A stretch of DNA of 64,000 bases from Sphingomonas sp. Root720 (GCF_001428605.1 NZ_LMID01000001.1:248001-312000); one strand, 5' to 3'. Numbered from the stretch's first letter, positions 48,997 to 58,434 are shown. The notes: generated from the sequence alone by a model not told the origin. Numbers and translations are program-made.

Positions 48997-50733
48997 CTAT
49001 CCGGTTGTACCGAGGCCTGAACGGTGATCGGCCGAAGGCGCCATGGCGAACTGGGCACGCAGCCTCTTCTTGTCGATTTTGCCGACACTGGTTCTCGGGA
49101 GTTCCGAAACGATCGCAAACCGTTCCAGCTTCGCGTAGCGCGTGATTGAGCCTCTCGCGATGACGGCCTGTATCGGTGCATTGATAGCCGGAAGTGTGAC
49201 GTCGTGCCCGAAGGCGGGCACGATCACGGCGAGCGGCCGCTCGCCCCACTGATCGTCCGGCACTGCGATTACGGCCACTTCGGAAACGCCGGCTGCACCG
49301 GCTATGATGGCTTCAAGCTGGATGGAGTCTATCCACTCACCACCGCTCTTGATGACATCCTTCAGGCGATCACATATCGTGACATTGCCTTGCGGATCTA
49401 TCGTGGCAACGTCCTGCGTGTGAAGCCAGCCGCCGCGCCAGAGTGCCTGGGACCCGGCGTCGTCGCCCACGTAACAGGGAGTCAGCCAAGGCGCGCGAAC
49501 CACCAGTTCACCCCGGGCGAGCCCGTCATTAGGGAGCGTGTTCATGTTTTCGTCGACGATCCGGGTCGAGACCAAGGGAATGGGCACGCCCGCGCGGGTC
49601 AGCAGATAGCCTTCGTCAGCCGCGCCCGCATCGGTTCGCGGTGCACGACGGGTCACGGTAAGGATGGGCCCAGTTTCGGACATGCCATAAGCACAGACCA
49701 GTTCCATGCCCCGCAGCCGCCCTTCCTGGAAAAGGGCTGGCGTCAGAGCGGATCCGCCGATCACCATCATCCATCCCGAAAGGTCGGTGCTCGATTCCTC
49801 TGCGGCGGCAAGGATCATCTGAAGCACCGTGGGCACCCCATGGGAATAGGTGACGCCGTGTTCGGTGCGAAGCTTGCAGATCATCCCCGCCTCATAGCGT
49901 CCGGGATATACCTGCTTCAGCCCCAGCATTGTCGCGACATAGGGCATGCCCCAGGCATGCACATGGAACATTGGGGTAAGCGGCATGTAAACATCGTCGA
50001 TGCCAAAGCCCCGATGCCGCGTGTCTCCCGAATGGCCGCACAAGGCCATCGCATGAAGAACCAACTGCCGGTGGCTGAAGCAGACTCCCTTGGGGTTGCC
50101 CGTCGTGCCGCTCGTGAAGAAGGTGGTTGCTATCGCATTCTCATCGAAGTCCCTGAACGGGAAGTCCGCGCTGGCGGCCGCGCTCAGCACCTCATATTCC
50201 CCCGCCGCCCATGCCGGCAGCGGTTCGTCGCTTCCGTCCATGATGGCGACGACCGCCTTCAGACCGGGGAGGGACTTCCGGATATCTTCTACGAGATGAA
50301 AGAAGTCCCGGTGGACGAGAATGACGCAGGGGTTGGCGTGTACCAGAGTGTAGAGGATTTGATCGAGAGACAGGCGAACATTCACCGACTGCAGGACCGC
50401 GCCCATCATGGGAATGGCGAAATATGCTTCGAGATATCGATGGCTATCCCAGTCCAGAACCGAGATCGTCTCTCCTTCCTCACCTCCAAGTGAGGAAAGC
50501 AGCGAAGCGAGCCTTCCTATGCGTCGGACGAACTCCCGGTAGGAGTAGCGAACCTTGTCGCGATAGACGATCTCCTGATCCGCAGACGTGATCAGTGCAC
50601 GATCGAGCAGATGGCCGATGGTCAAAGGGTATCTATACGTCTCCTCGCATCCTTCGGCAAAGCGTAAGCCCACATCATTCTCCACGGTTTTCACCTGAGC
50701 GTTACCGGCCAGGCGATATTGGGCCATCCGCAT
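48997..50733 (-). CDS. AMP-binding acyl-CoA ligase (medium/long-chain type)
   Basis: A 578-residue ANL ligase: TTFFTSGTTGNPKGVCFSHR, YMPLTPMFHVHAWGMPYVA, ELVCAYGMSETGP and GGWLHTQDVATIDPQGNVTI with KDVIKSGGEWIDSI; the C-terminal PRTSVGKIDKKRLR carries the catalytic lysine. The ATG at 50733 is chosen because GGGAGGGAACT precedes it. It is the first gene of the creatininase operon. 50734-50990 upstream has no gene and should hold the promoter. Confidence 0.88.
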   Translation of the reverse strand: MRMAQYRLAGNAQVKTVENDVGLRFAEGCEETYRYPLTIGHLLDRALITSADQEIVYRDKVRYSYREFVRRIGRLASLLSSLGGEEGETISVLDWDSHRYLEAYFAIPMMGAVLQSVNVRLSLDQILYTLVHANPCVILVHRDFFHLVEDIRKSLPGLKAVVAIMDGSDEPLPAWAAGEYEVLSAAASADFPFRDFDENAIATTFFTSGTTGNPKGVCFSHRQLVLHAMALCGHSGDTRHRGFGIDDVYMPLTPMFHVHAWGMPYVATMLGLKQVYPGRYEAGMICKLRTEHGVTYSHGVPTVLQMILAAAEESSTDLSGWMMVIGGSALTPALFQEGRLRGMELVCAYGMSETGPILTVTRRAPRTDAGAADEGYLLTRAGVPIPLVSTRIVDENMNTLPNDGLARGELVVRAPWLTPCYVGDDAGSQALWRGGWLHTQDVATIDPQGNVTICDRLKDVIKSGGEWIDSIQLEAIIAGAAGVSEVAVIAVPDDQWGERPLAVIVPAFGHDVTLPAINAPIQAVIARGSITRYAKLERFAIVSELPRTSVGKIDKKRLRAQFAMAPSADHRSGLGTTG

Positions 50734-50993
50734 AGTTCCCTCCCCTGTCGCAGCATGGCGCAGGTGGCGCGCGGCGCGCCTCTGCCAAATGATCGAGCGA
50801 GCGCTCGTCGGCCGCTGCCGCAATGGAGTGCCAGGGAACTGAAGCGAATAGCTGCTGGCCGGAAGCTAGAGGGCGCACGAGAAAGTTTAGTTTCGAAGGC
50901 TACACCCGCACCCCGCGTTTGGAGCATGACGTGCCGGGTGAGGTGAGTTTGCCGGGACACAATGCCGCGCTCACGGCACCATCTGAACGACTG

Positions 50994-51010
50994 ACCGGCT
51001 GACGCCGGTA
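50994..51010. repeat. Short hairpin at IS200/IS605 element end
   Basis: ACCGGC-N5-GCCGGT is a perfect 6-bp hairpin just beyond the transposase stop. IS200/IS605 elements carry subterminal hairpins rather than inverted repeats, so this may be the right end. Confidence 0.5.
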
Positions 51011-51014
51011 GGGT

Positions 51015-51438
51015 CATCGGGCGGGGCTGAAGCGTTGCTTGTGGGTATGTCGGTCGAGATATCGCATGATGATATCATCGGTGATGTTGCCGGAGTGATT
51101 GAGAAATAGCCCCTCTGCCAGAAGCGCTGCCCCCAGTAGCGGGCTCGGATATGCTCGAACTCCTGCTGGATCTTGCGCGACGAGCGGCTCTTAGCGCGAC
51201 GGACAAAATCGCTGACCGAGACGTGCGGCGGGATTTTGACGAACATATGGACGTGGTCGCTCGACAAGACGCCGTTGATGATCATCACGCCCATCTCCGC
51301 GCATACCTGCCGGATGATCTCGCGAACCCTCAGGCGAACCTCGCCGCGGAGCACCTTGAACCGGTATTTCGGTGCCCAGACGAGATGGTAGCGATGGTGG
51401 AATGTCGTGTGACAACCGGTCAAGTAGCCCATAGCCAT
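51015..51438 (-). mobile_element. IS200/IS605-family TnpA, frameshifted near its end
   Basis: The frame encodes a Y1 HUH transposase: HLVWAPKYRFKVLRGEV, SSDHVHMFVKIPP (HxH site) and RYWGQRFWQRGYFS. After this, near 51095, the expected NITDDIIMRYLDRHTHKQRF is in another frame and ends at TGA 51015-51017. So one indel separates the last 30 residues. It is probably inactive. Its 5' end overlaps the broken Lrp gene. Confidence 0.82.
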
Positions 51439-51880
51439 GCGAACGTCGGAGAGAGGTTTGCGGCTGCACGATCTTGGCTCGCGATGTCCGACGGAAGCGC
51501 AGTCCGATACACCACTTGCCTAGACCAAAGCTCGTTGTGACCTGGGATACGCCAGAAATCCTGGTGAGTTTGTGCCTAAGAAAATATTCGAAATCGTCGA
51601 GAGAGCGAACCAGCACCCGGAGATGATAATCAGCGTCTCCTGACATCAAATAGCATTCCATGACCTCGGCGATCTCTGAAATCTCCTGCTCGAATATGGC
51701 GAGATGCTTGTTATCCTGGCTGTCGAGCCGAACGCGAACAAAGGCTGTCACTGCCAGGCCGAAGGTCTCGGGGTCGACAAGGGCGACATAGCGCGAAATC
51801 ACGCCTCGATCCTCAAGCTGGCGCAGCCGCCGAAGGCACGGTGAGGGCGAGAGACCCACCCTGTCGGAGAGTTGGGAGAT
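51420..51880 (-). pseudogene. Broken Lrp/AsnC-family regulator
   Basis: The recognition helix and effector domain are clear (VGLSPSPCLRRLRQLEDRG; IAEVMECYLMSGDADYHLRV; FEYFLRHKLTRISGVSQVTT). There is no start codon for the first helices: the in-frame sequence before VGLSPSP is PVWPPRSAISQLSDR with no ATG, GTG or TTG. Near 51522 a frameshift separates SFGLG from VVYRTALPSDIASQDRAA. The IS200-type element lies at its 3' end. It is a paralogue of the intact Lrp gene at 35860. Confidence 0.75.
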
Positions 51881-52021
51881 CGCCGATCGCGGCGGCCAAA
51901 CCGGCAGATTTTTAATGGCTCAATGGCATTGGTGGGTCCTGCCCGAGCACTCGAAGCTTTGCGGGCGCGATGCCCACCTCCCGTGCCCCCCTGGTCTGGG
52001 GCTGCCAGACTGGGCAATTGC

Positions 52022-52620
52022 CTAGGGTGTTGACCGTTTGGTGCCAACGCCCGGGAAACGCGTCCGGTCTATGGCGCCATTTTCGTTCATGATCACACCG
52101 CCGACGAGCACGTAGCGATATCCAGTCGACGCACGCAGCGGCATCTCATGGGTCGCGTTGTCCCTGACGGTTTCGGGATCGAAAACAACAAGATCGGCGT
52201 CCGCGCCGACTTGGACGCGCCCCTTGCGGGCCATGGCGGGCGCGATCTTCTCGAGCCGCCTGGCCGGCACGATCGTCATCTTGGCAAGCGCCGTCTTGAG
52301 ACCGATCAACCTGCGCTCCCGAACATATAGCCGAGGTACGCGCGAGAAACTGCCCGCGCCGCGAGGATGGACGTTGGGCCGGTCCATCGGCAGCCCGTCG
52401 GAAGCAATGGCGACCTGCGGATCGAGGACGGCCGCGTCGACGGCCGACTCCGGGATCACGAAGATCACCACGCCGCCGGCGGGATCCGACTTGCGATATC
52501 TGGCGAAGGTTTCGGCCGTCAGCCGTTCGCCCGTGGCCGCCCATTGGAAGTCGCCATAATCGATATGGGCGCGCTCCCGCCGGTCGTCCGCCGCAATAGC
52601 TTCCACAACGTCGCCGACGA
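52022..52620 (-). pseudogene. C-terminal fragment of an N-acyl-D-amino-acid deacylase
   Basis: From HIDYGDFQWAATGERLTAET onward the frame matches the last roughly 190 residues of D-aminoacylases: VAIASDGLPMDRPNVHPRGA, LKTALAKMTIVPARRLEKIA, RKGRVQVGADADLVVFDPET. The N-terminal two thirds, including the metal-binding HxH, is missing, and upstream the DNA becomes an integrase fragment on the other strand. It cannot be an active enzyme. Confidence 0.8.
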
Positions 52621-52627
52621 GTAAATC

Positions 52628-52990
52628 GAGAAGTGCGAGCGCGAGGCTCTGTCCGAAGTCACGATCAATACGATACGCTGGCAGCTCGGCAAGGCCTTCC
52701 CGGATCTCGGCGCCCTCCCCATCGAAGCCACCCGTCCGAAGGCTGCGCTCGCGGTGCTGAAGAAGGTCGAGGCCGTGGGCGCGCTCGAGACCGCCCATCG
52801 CCTTCGCAGCGTGCTCAGCCGGGTGTTTCGGTACGCGGTCGCCACCGTCCGGATCAAACGCGATCCTGCCGCTGACCTGCGCGGCGCCACGCAACGCCCA
52901 AGGCGACCAACCTCGCAGTAATCACAACTGCGGGAAGCATCCGTCCTCATCCGCGCGATCGAACAATATGGCTTCAGCGGTCTTCCATTC
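52628..52990 (+). pseudogene. Tyrosine-recombinase (P4-type integrase) fragment
   Basis: The forward strand encodes EKCEREALSEVTINTIRWQL, GKAFPDLGALPIEATRPKAA and AHRLRSVLSRVFRYAVAT, the SAM-like core-binding domain of P4-family integrases. It reaches a stop at 52919 while the homologous TPKATNLAVITTAGSI is in a second frame and RAIEQYGFSG in the first again. The catalytic Arg-His-Tyr domain is absent. It abuts the D-aminoacylase fragment. Confidence 0.8.
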
Positions 52991-53044
52991 TCATCTGGCT
53001 AACCGACAGCAAATATGGTCCATCGCGATTAGTGAAGATAAAGT

Positions 53045-53060
53045 CGGCATGCGCATGCCG
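53045..53060. promoter_or_regulatory. 16-bp perfect palindrome upstream of the LAL regulator pair
   Basis: CGGCATGCGCATGCCG is a perfect 16-bp palindrome about 215 bases before the promoter of the first LAL gene; a second short palindrome GCCTAATAGGC is at 53077-53087. Either could be an operator; no protein is known to bind. Confidence 0.4.
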
Positions 53061-53140
53061 CTCAATAAAGAGACGCGCCTAATAGGCAAGCCGCCTACCC
53101 TATACGTGAGCCCATGGTCATCCCAGCCGGCAAATCAGCC

Positions 53141-53191
53141 TCCATGCGATCAGGCTCCATGCGATCAGGCTCCATGCGATCAGGCTCCATG
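53141..53191. repeat. 15-bp tandem repeat, 3.4 copies
   Basis: TCCATGCGATCAGGC occurs three times in a row, followed by TCCATG. The period is a multiple of three, and a weak open frame through it (52968-53264) would read CDQAP repeats, but that frame has no other sign of being a gene. Confidence 0.85.
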
Positions 53192-53274
53192 TATCTGCCT
53201 GCTGTTTCAGCCGAGATGGGCGCTGCATCCGAATCGCATCGAAGGCGGTGCGGCAGCGTGGTAACGGCGCCCGA

Positions 53275-53301
53275 TTGCCATTAGACGAACAACTGTATAA
53301 T
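53275..53301 (+). promoter_or_regulatory. Promoter of the LAL regulator pair
   Basis: TTGCCA and a perfect TATAAT are spaced 15 bases, 45 bases before the preferred ATG. The short spacing suggests a weak or activator-dependent promoter. Confidence 0.45.
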
Positions 53302-53345
53302 AAGTGATCGTCAGTCGCCTAATAACGGCGGCGATGGAGAGAGCG

Positions 53346-55847
53346 ATGCAGAATGAGCAGCTCATTGGCGCGCGCGCGCCCTTGATCGATTGCGATCATG
53401 TGCTCACCGATATGCCCCGGTTAAGGACGGGCTTCATGTTGCGCGAGCGCTTCAAGCTTCCCGATCCATACCCCGCGGGTTTCACGGGCATTCTCGCCCC
53501 CACCGGCTTCGGCAAGACGCAGCTGCTGGCTTACTGGTTCTACGAACTGCGCTCGCGCGACGTCGATACGCTGTGGCTCTCGGGCAAGGATCTGGATGGG
53601 CGCGATATGGCCCGGCCTTTCCGCTTCCGGATGGAAGCATCCAAGGCCGCCCAGCGCGCCGTCTTCATCGATGCGCTCGACGATGCTTGCTCGCCGGATC
53701 TGCTGGCACCCCTAATCGAGCGGGGCGTTGCGATCTTTGTGGCCGGGAGTGAGGCGCTGCGCTCGTCCCTGCCCTTCACGCGGATTATCGATCCGGAGGA
53801 ATTGCGGTTTGATAGGGCCGAGGCGGCGTTCTTCGTGCGGCAGCGGGCTGGCGGAACGACATGCTCGCCGAACGATCTGGACCGCTGCGCTGGCATCCCC
53901 GCCCTGCTCAATATCGCCGTTGCGGATATGGGCCGCCTGCCCCGCAAGCTATCGCTGGCGCGTGGCGAGCAGGGCCTGGCCTCGGAATGGCTGATGGCTG
54001 CGCTCGCCAGGCTGACGCAGGAAGAGCGGGATTTCCTGTCCAGCATCGCCCTCTTCGACGCCGTGTCTCCGCAGCTGGCCAATCATATCTCCGAGAGGCG
54101 GGACGGCAGTCGTCGACTGGCGCGGCTGGCGATCCGAACCCCGCTGTTCATGCGATCCGGCCGAAATGCCTTTGCCCTGATCCCGATTGCCCGCGATCAT
54201 CTCAACGGCCTGTCGCCGAACACCGTCCGCAGAAACCGCACCCATCGCTTTACCGCACGATGGTTCGCGGAGCATGGCGCCTATGCCGAGGCGATCCATC
54301 ACGCTCTGGCCGGCGGCGATCAGGCCTTCGCGTTGAGCCTTATGGAGCCCCATCTGCTCGAGCTAGTCGCCGCAGGCGAGCTCGAACGCGCGCTCGACTG
54401 GATTTCCTCGATCCCGCGCGATCAACTGATCGCATCGCAGGATCTCTGCCTCGCCGTTGCGCTGACGCATCTCATTGCGAAAAATCTCGAACGGGCCCGC
54501 TGGGTTCTGGCGCATCTGACAGCCGATCACCGGCTGATCGTGCGGGCGCTTTATGCATCCCGGCGGGATCATTATGATGAGGTCGAAACGCTGCTCGCCG
54601 CTGTCTCCGCGCCGGAACGCCTGACGAAGATCGCCGCCGCCTGTTACGCAAACATGCGCCGCTGCGCCGATTCCAAGCGGGGCCTGTGGACATCCGCACG
54701 CAGCACCATGCCTGCCAGCCCGGTGCGGAGCGATGATGCGCCGCTGCGCCTCACTCGGTCGGTCGCCGTGTTCCTTGATGCCGAACGGTTGCTCACCGTG
54801 GGCCGCGCCGACGATGCGGTCGCCGCGATCGAACCGCTGGTGGAGGAATGCGAGGCGCGGCTTGGTGGAGCGGCCAGCCTTACCGCGCTCGCATCCTCCA
54901 TGCTGGCCGCAGCCTATCTGCAGGCGGGCAAGGTCGATCAGGCCGCCACGCTGCTGGTCGAACGGCTCGATGCGATGGCGGGGCACAGCATCCCCGGCGT
55001 GATCTACACCAGTTTGCTGACGGCCGCGCGGCTGGCCGCATTGCAATCCAACTATACAAAATGTCTCGATCATCTGGATCGGCTCGAGATGATCGCGCTC
55101 GAACAGGACTTTCCCCGCCTGCGCGCCTTGGCGCTGGCGGAACGTGTCCGTGTCTATGCGCTCGGGCGCCAGCAGATGCTCGCATCGTTCACGTTCGGAA
55201 CGCTGGAGAAGGTCCAGCTAGAGATCGCCAGGGATATGCCGATCGACGCAGCCCGTATCGATCTGGAGGTATTGCTGGCGCGCGCGCATCTGCTCAGTTC
55301 GTTGGACAAGCAGGAAGAGCTGGCGGCAGTGCTGGACCAGGCCGCAGCCGCGGCACAGCAGCTTCGCCGAACCATGGATCTCGCGGAGATCGAGGCGCTT
55401 CGCACGGCGCGGGCAGGCGGGCCGCAAGATGCGCCGTCGGGCAAGGGCTGGCGCATCGGGACCGCCGACTGGCGCTCGCTGATGGCCCGCCTAGGGATCG
55501 AGCGGCTTCCCCTTGGATCGCTCCGCACCGACGCGGCCGAAGACACCGGGATAGAAGTACTGGAGAAGCCGGTGATGGTCAAACTGACCTCGCGCGAGCA
55601 ACGTGTCCTCGAAGGGTTGAGCAACGACCTCTCAAACAAGGCGATCGCCCGCGATCTCAAGCTTAGCAGCGAAACCGTAAAATGGTATGTCAGCCGCCTC
55701 TTCGACAAGCTGGGCGCTAATGATCGCCGCCACGCGGTCAACCGGGCCAATGCCCTGGGGCTGCTTCGGCTTTCCTTTTCGCGCGCGCCACGCGATGCCG
55801 GCGGCGGCGAGCTCACTGCGCTACGCGCAGCTAGGATAGGGCGATGA
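53346..55847 (+). CDS. MalT-type LuxR-family ATPase regulator (LAL), first of a pair
   Basis: An 833-residue STAND-type regulator. The Walker A is LAPTGFGKTQLL (G54-T58), followed by a Walker B-like RAVFIDALDDA. A long TPR-like helical region and a C-terminal LuxR HTH (LTSREQRVLEGLSNDLSNKA, SSETVKWYVSRLFDKLGAND) complete the chain. Such regulators switch on when a small ligand and ATP bind. The ATG at 53346 has GGAGAG upstream; starts before it would overlap the promoter. The stop overlaps the next regulator start as ATGA. Confidence 0.88.
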   Translation: MQNEQLIGARAPLIDCDHVLTDMPRLRTGFMLRERFKLPDPYPAGFTGILAPTGFGKTQLLAYWFYELRSRDVDTLWLSGKDLDGRDMARPFRFRMEASKAAQRAVFIDALDDACSPDLLAPLIERGVAIFVAGSEALRSSLPFTRIIDPEELRFDRAEAAFFVRQRAGGTTCSPNDLDRCAGIPALLNIAVADMGRLPRKLSLARGEQGLASEWLMAALARLTQEERDFLSSIALFDAVSPQLANHISERRDGSRRLARLAIRTPLFMRSGRNAFALIPIARDHLNGLSPNTVRRNRTHRFTARWFAEHGAYAEAIHHALAGGDQAFALSLMEPHLLELVAAGELERALDWISSIPRDQLIASQDLCLAVALTHLIAKNLERARWVLAHLTADHRLIVRALYASRRDHYDEVETLLAAVSAPERLTKIAAACYANMRRCADSKRGLWTSARSTMPASPVRSDDAPLRLTRSVAVFLDAERLLTVGRADDAVAAIEPLVEECEARLGGAASLTALASSMLAAAYLQAGKVDQAATLLVERLDAMAGHSIPGVIYTSLLTAARLAALQSNYTKCLDHLDRLEMIALEQDFPRLRALALAERVRVYALGRQQMLASFTFGTLEKVQLEIARDMPIDAARIDLEVLLARAHLLSSLDKQEELAAVLDQAAAAAQQLRRTMDLAEIEALRTARAGGPQDAPSGKGWRIGTADWRSLMARLGIERLPLGSLRTDAAEDTGIEVLEKPVMVKLTSREQRVLEGLSNDLSNKAIARDLKLSSETVKWYVSRLFDKLGANDRRHAVNRANALGLLRLSFSRAPRDAGGGELTALRAARIGR

Positions 55848-58297
55848 AATCCCAGCTGCCGGAAGACTGGTTTGACAACAGCTGGCAAGCACGGCTTGAT
55901 CAGCAGCTCGACCTGCTCGACGACTTCGAGGTCCTGGCGATCCTGGCGCCGCCCGGCTTCGGAAAGAAACGCACGCTCGATCGATGGCGGCGGCTGCTGA
56001 CGGCAAGTGGCAAATCCGTCTGCAGCCTGGATGCGTCGGCGCCACAAAGCCATTCAGGTTTTTCGCCTTATTCGCGGGAAGCCGCCGAAACCTTTCTGCA
56101 GGCCAATCCCGATGGCGGCATTCTCATCGTCGATAATCTCCATCATCTCGACGACCGGAATCTGGAAGCGCTCGTTGAACTGCTCTCCGATATGCCGAAC
56201 GGCTTCGGCGCGATCCTGAGCGCCGTTGATCTCGACATGAAATGGCTGATGCCGCTGGTGGCAGGTGGCCAGTTGCGCATTCTGGACGAAGCGCTTCTCT
56301 CGCTCACCCTCACGGAAACCGCCGAGCGCGTTAAGCGCTTTTCCGGCGCGGACCTACAGGGGCCCGCCTTGCGGCATCTTTTCGCGATAACCGCCGGCTG
56401 GCCGATCGCCGTCGAATGCGCCGCCGAGCATATCAGCCAGGCGACGCAGCCGCTGGAGGAGTCCCTGCGCCTGCTGGGCATATGGCCCTCGATCGAAGCG
56501 TGGATCAGGGACAATATCTGGTCCACGCTCGATGCGATGGAACACAGCTTCCTGCTCGAACTCTCAGTTCTGACCGAGAGCCTCGACGATCATGCCCTGA
56601 TCGCCAGTCTGACCGGGGTGGAGGATGTCAGTCATCTCATCGAACGCCTGACACGGCGGACATCCTTTTTCCGCTATGACGGCGAAGGCCGGACCGCCTT
56701 GAGCCCGATAGGCATGGCTTTTCTCGTCACCGTTGCCGAGCGCCCGGCTCAGTATCGCAAGCTTCATAGCAACGCCGCGCGTATACTTATCTCTCGCCAC
56801 CATCATCACGCCATCGGACACGCGCTCGCCGCTGGCGAGATGGAGCATGCGGTGAAGCTGATCGACGAAATGCTGGCGGAGCTGGCGGCATCCGGCGAAG
56901 GGCGGATCGCCAAGCAATGGCTTTCGCAAATCTCGCTCGATCTGCTTCGCAGCCCCTCGACGATCTACGCCCTGGGAATGCTGGGAGATGCCACCGCGGT
57001 CCGGACCTGCCTAGAGGCGCAGGGTATCGATGGACCGGCTTCGAGCGGGCTTACCGACGAGCATCTGGTAATACTGGCGATGCTGGCGACGCTGGACGAC
57101 GATCCGGACAAGGTGGCCTCTCTGCTCCAAAGGATCAGTGGCAGCAGGCCCCTTCCCGCGCTGCTGGACACGGCGCTTCGCAATCTCGCGCGCTGGCTTG
57201 CGCAGCAGTCCGGCGAGGTCGAGCTTTTCGTATCGAACAGCCTGCCATCGGACGACGCGCGGCGCCACGCCGGCAACTTCGGCTTCCGCTGCTCCACCGG
57301 GTTCCGCGATGGGGAAGCCCTGCTCGATCTTGGCCAGGCGACTGCCGCCATCCGCGTGCTCCAGCCGATGCAGGCGCTTGCGGAGAATCGTCTCGGCCGT
57401 GACGCTAATGCCACCCTTCAGCTCACCGCCGCCCTCGCTGCCGCGCACCGCCAATCCGGGCGTGAGGAAGAGGCGCGGCAACTCCTCACGCATTGGGGGG
57501 AGGCCGAGCTGGATGGGATCAACCCGTCGGCGCTGCAAATGGGATATATAACCGCAGCCAGGCTCGCGGCGGCCGAAAACGGCTTCTCCGATGCCCTTCG
57601 CTATCTGACCATTCTATCGGACCAGGCGCAAAGCCGGGGCCTGCACAAGGTCCATGCCCAGGCGCAGGCGGAGGCCGGGCGGATCGCGATCATGGGCGGC
57701 CGAGCGATGCTCGCCTTACAGGCCGAGCGCGCCTTGCGCACCATCATCGACGCGTCAGCCGCCCTCGGGCCGATCCGGCAGGATCTGACGCGGCTGAGCG
57801 CCTTGCTCGGCCTCGCGCAAATGGCGTCTTGGCTCCGCCAATGGGACAATGCCCGCCTCTGGCTCACCGAAGCCGATGAGATCGCCAGGCGACGCGGGCG
57901 CGCCTATGACCGCCTGATGATCGCGGAGCTGCTCGCGCATTGCGGTGGCGCGCAACCGGCATCGCCTCTCGAACGGGCCCGCGATCTGAGCATCGACGAA
58001 GCCGATGCGGGCGTGCTGCAAGCGGACATGGCAGTTCTGTACAAAAGCCCGGCCGCCCATGCTTCGATCAAGCCTAAAGCCGCTCCCCATTCCGCCGAGC
58101 CCGGCGTCATCCTCACGCTGAAAGAGCGTGAGGTGCTCGAACTCATGGCGCGCGGCTTCACCAAGCAGCGGATCGCGGAGATGCTGACGGTCTCCGGCGA
58201 GACCATCAAGTGGCACCAGAAGAACATCTACGCGAAATTCGACGTCGGCGACCGTCATAATGTCCTGAAAAGCGCCGAAGCCCTAGGTTTTCTCTAA
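55844..58297 (+). CDS. MalT-type LuxR-family regulator (LAL), second of a pair, defective Walker A
   Basis: An 817-residue regulator of the same build. Its P-loop reads LAPPGFGKKRTL: the Ser/Thr after GK that contacts Mg-ATP is Lys42. The Walker B-like GGILIVDNLHHLDD is present, and the C-terminal HTH (LTLKEREVLELMARGFTKQR, SGETIKWHQKNIYAKFDVGD) is intact. ATP hydrolysis should be impaired. Because it is translationally coupled to the first LAL, a heteromeric pair with one working ATPase is an attractive idea. The downstream amidohydrolase cluster is the likely target. Confidence 0.87.
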   Translation: MKSQLPEDWFDNSWQARLDQQLDLLDDFEVLAILAPPGFGKKRTLDRWRRLLTASGKSVCSLDASAPQSHSGFSPYSREAAETFLQANPDGGILIVDNLHHLDDRNLEALVELLSDMPNGFGAILSAVDLDMKWLMPLVAGGQLRILDEALLSLTLTETAERVKRFSGADLQGPALRHLFAITAGWPIAVECAAEHISQATQPLEESLRLLGIWPSIEAWIRDNIWSTLDAMEHSFLLELSVLTESLDDHALIASLTGVEDVSHLIERLTRRTSFFRYDGEGRTALSPIGMAFLVTVAERPAQYRKLHSNAARILISRHHHHAIGHALAAGEMEHAVKLIDEMLAELAASGEGRIAKQWLSQISLDLLRSPSTIYALGMLGDATAVRTCLEAQGIDGPASSGLTDEHLVILAMLATLDDDPDKVASLLQRISGSRPLPALLDTALRNLARWLAQQSGEVELFVSNSLPSDDARRHAGNFGFRCSTGFRDGEALLDLGQATAAIRVLQPMQALAENRLGRDANATLQLTAALAAAHRQSGREEEARQLLTHWGEAELDGINPSALQMGYITAARLAAAENGFSDALRYLTILSDQAQSRGLHKVHAQAQAEAGRIAIMGGRAMLALQAERALRTIIDASAALGPIRQDLTRLSALLGLAQMASWLRQWDNARLWLTEADEIARRRGRAYDRLMIAELLAHCGGAQPASPLERARDLSIDEADAGVLQADMAVLYKSPAAHASIKPKAAPHSAEPGVILTLKEREVLELMARGFTKQRIAEMLTVSGETIKWHQKNIYAKFDVGDRHNVLKSAEALGFL

Positions 58298-58335
58298 GTC
58301 CGACCGCCCACGTTCGGGCACCATTGCCGCAGTGC

Positions 58336-58375
58336 AATTTACTCCATAGAGTAAAATTTACTCCACATAGTATTT
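58336..58375. promoter_or_regulatory. Repeated operator-like site before the amidohydrolase gene
   Basis: TTTACTC-CATA-GAGTAAA (58338-58355) is a perfect 7-bp-arm inverted repeat, and AATTTACTCCA occurs twice (58336 and 58355) with a 19-base period, so two operator copies are placed on one face of the helix. They lie 70-100 bases before the amidohydrolase ATG. The IclR or LAL proteins are candidates to bind. Confidence 0.55.
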
Positions 58376-58434
58376 TCCATGGACGCTATGCCGATCCCGA
58401 TTATGCCCGATGGCATCACAGTCGGAGCAGCGTC

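Noticed and set aside
52968-53264. Protein with CDQAP repeats
   Set aside because: The frame only stays open because the 15-bp DNA repeat is a multiple of three. It overlaps the integrase remnant and has no ribosome site or family.
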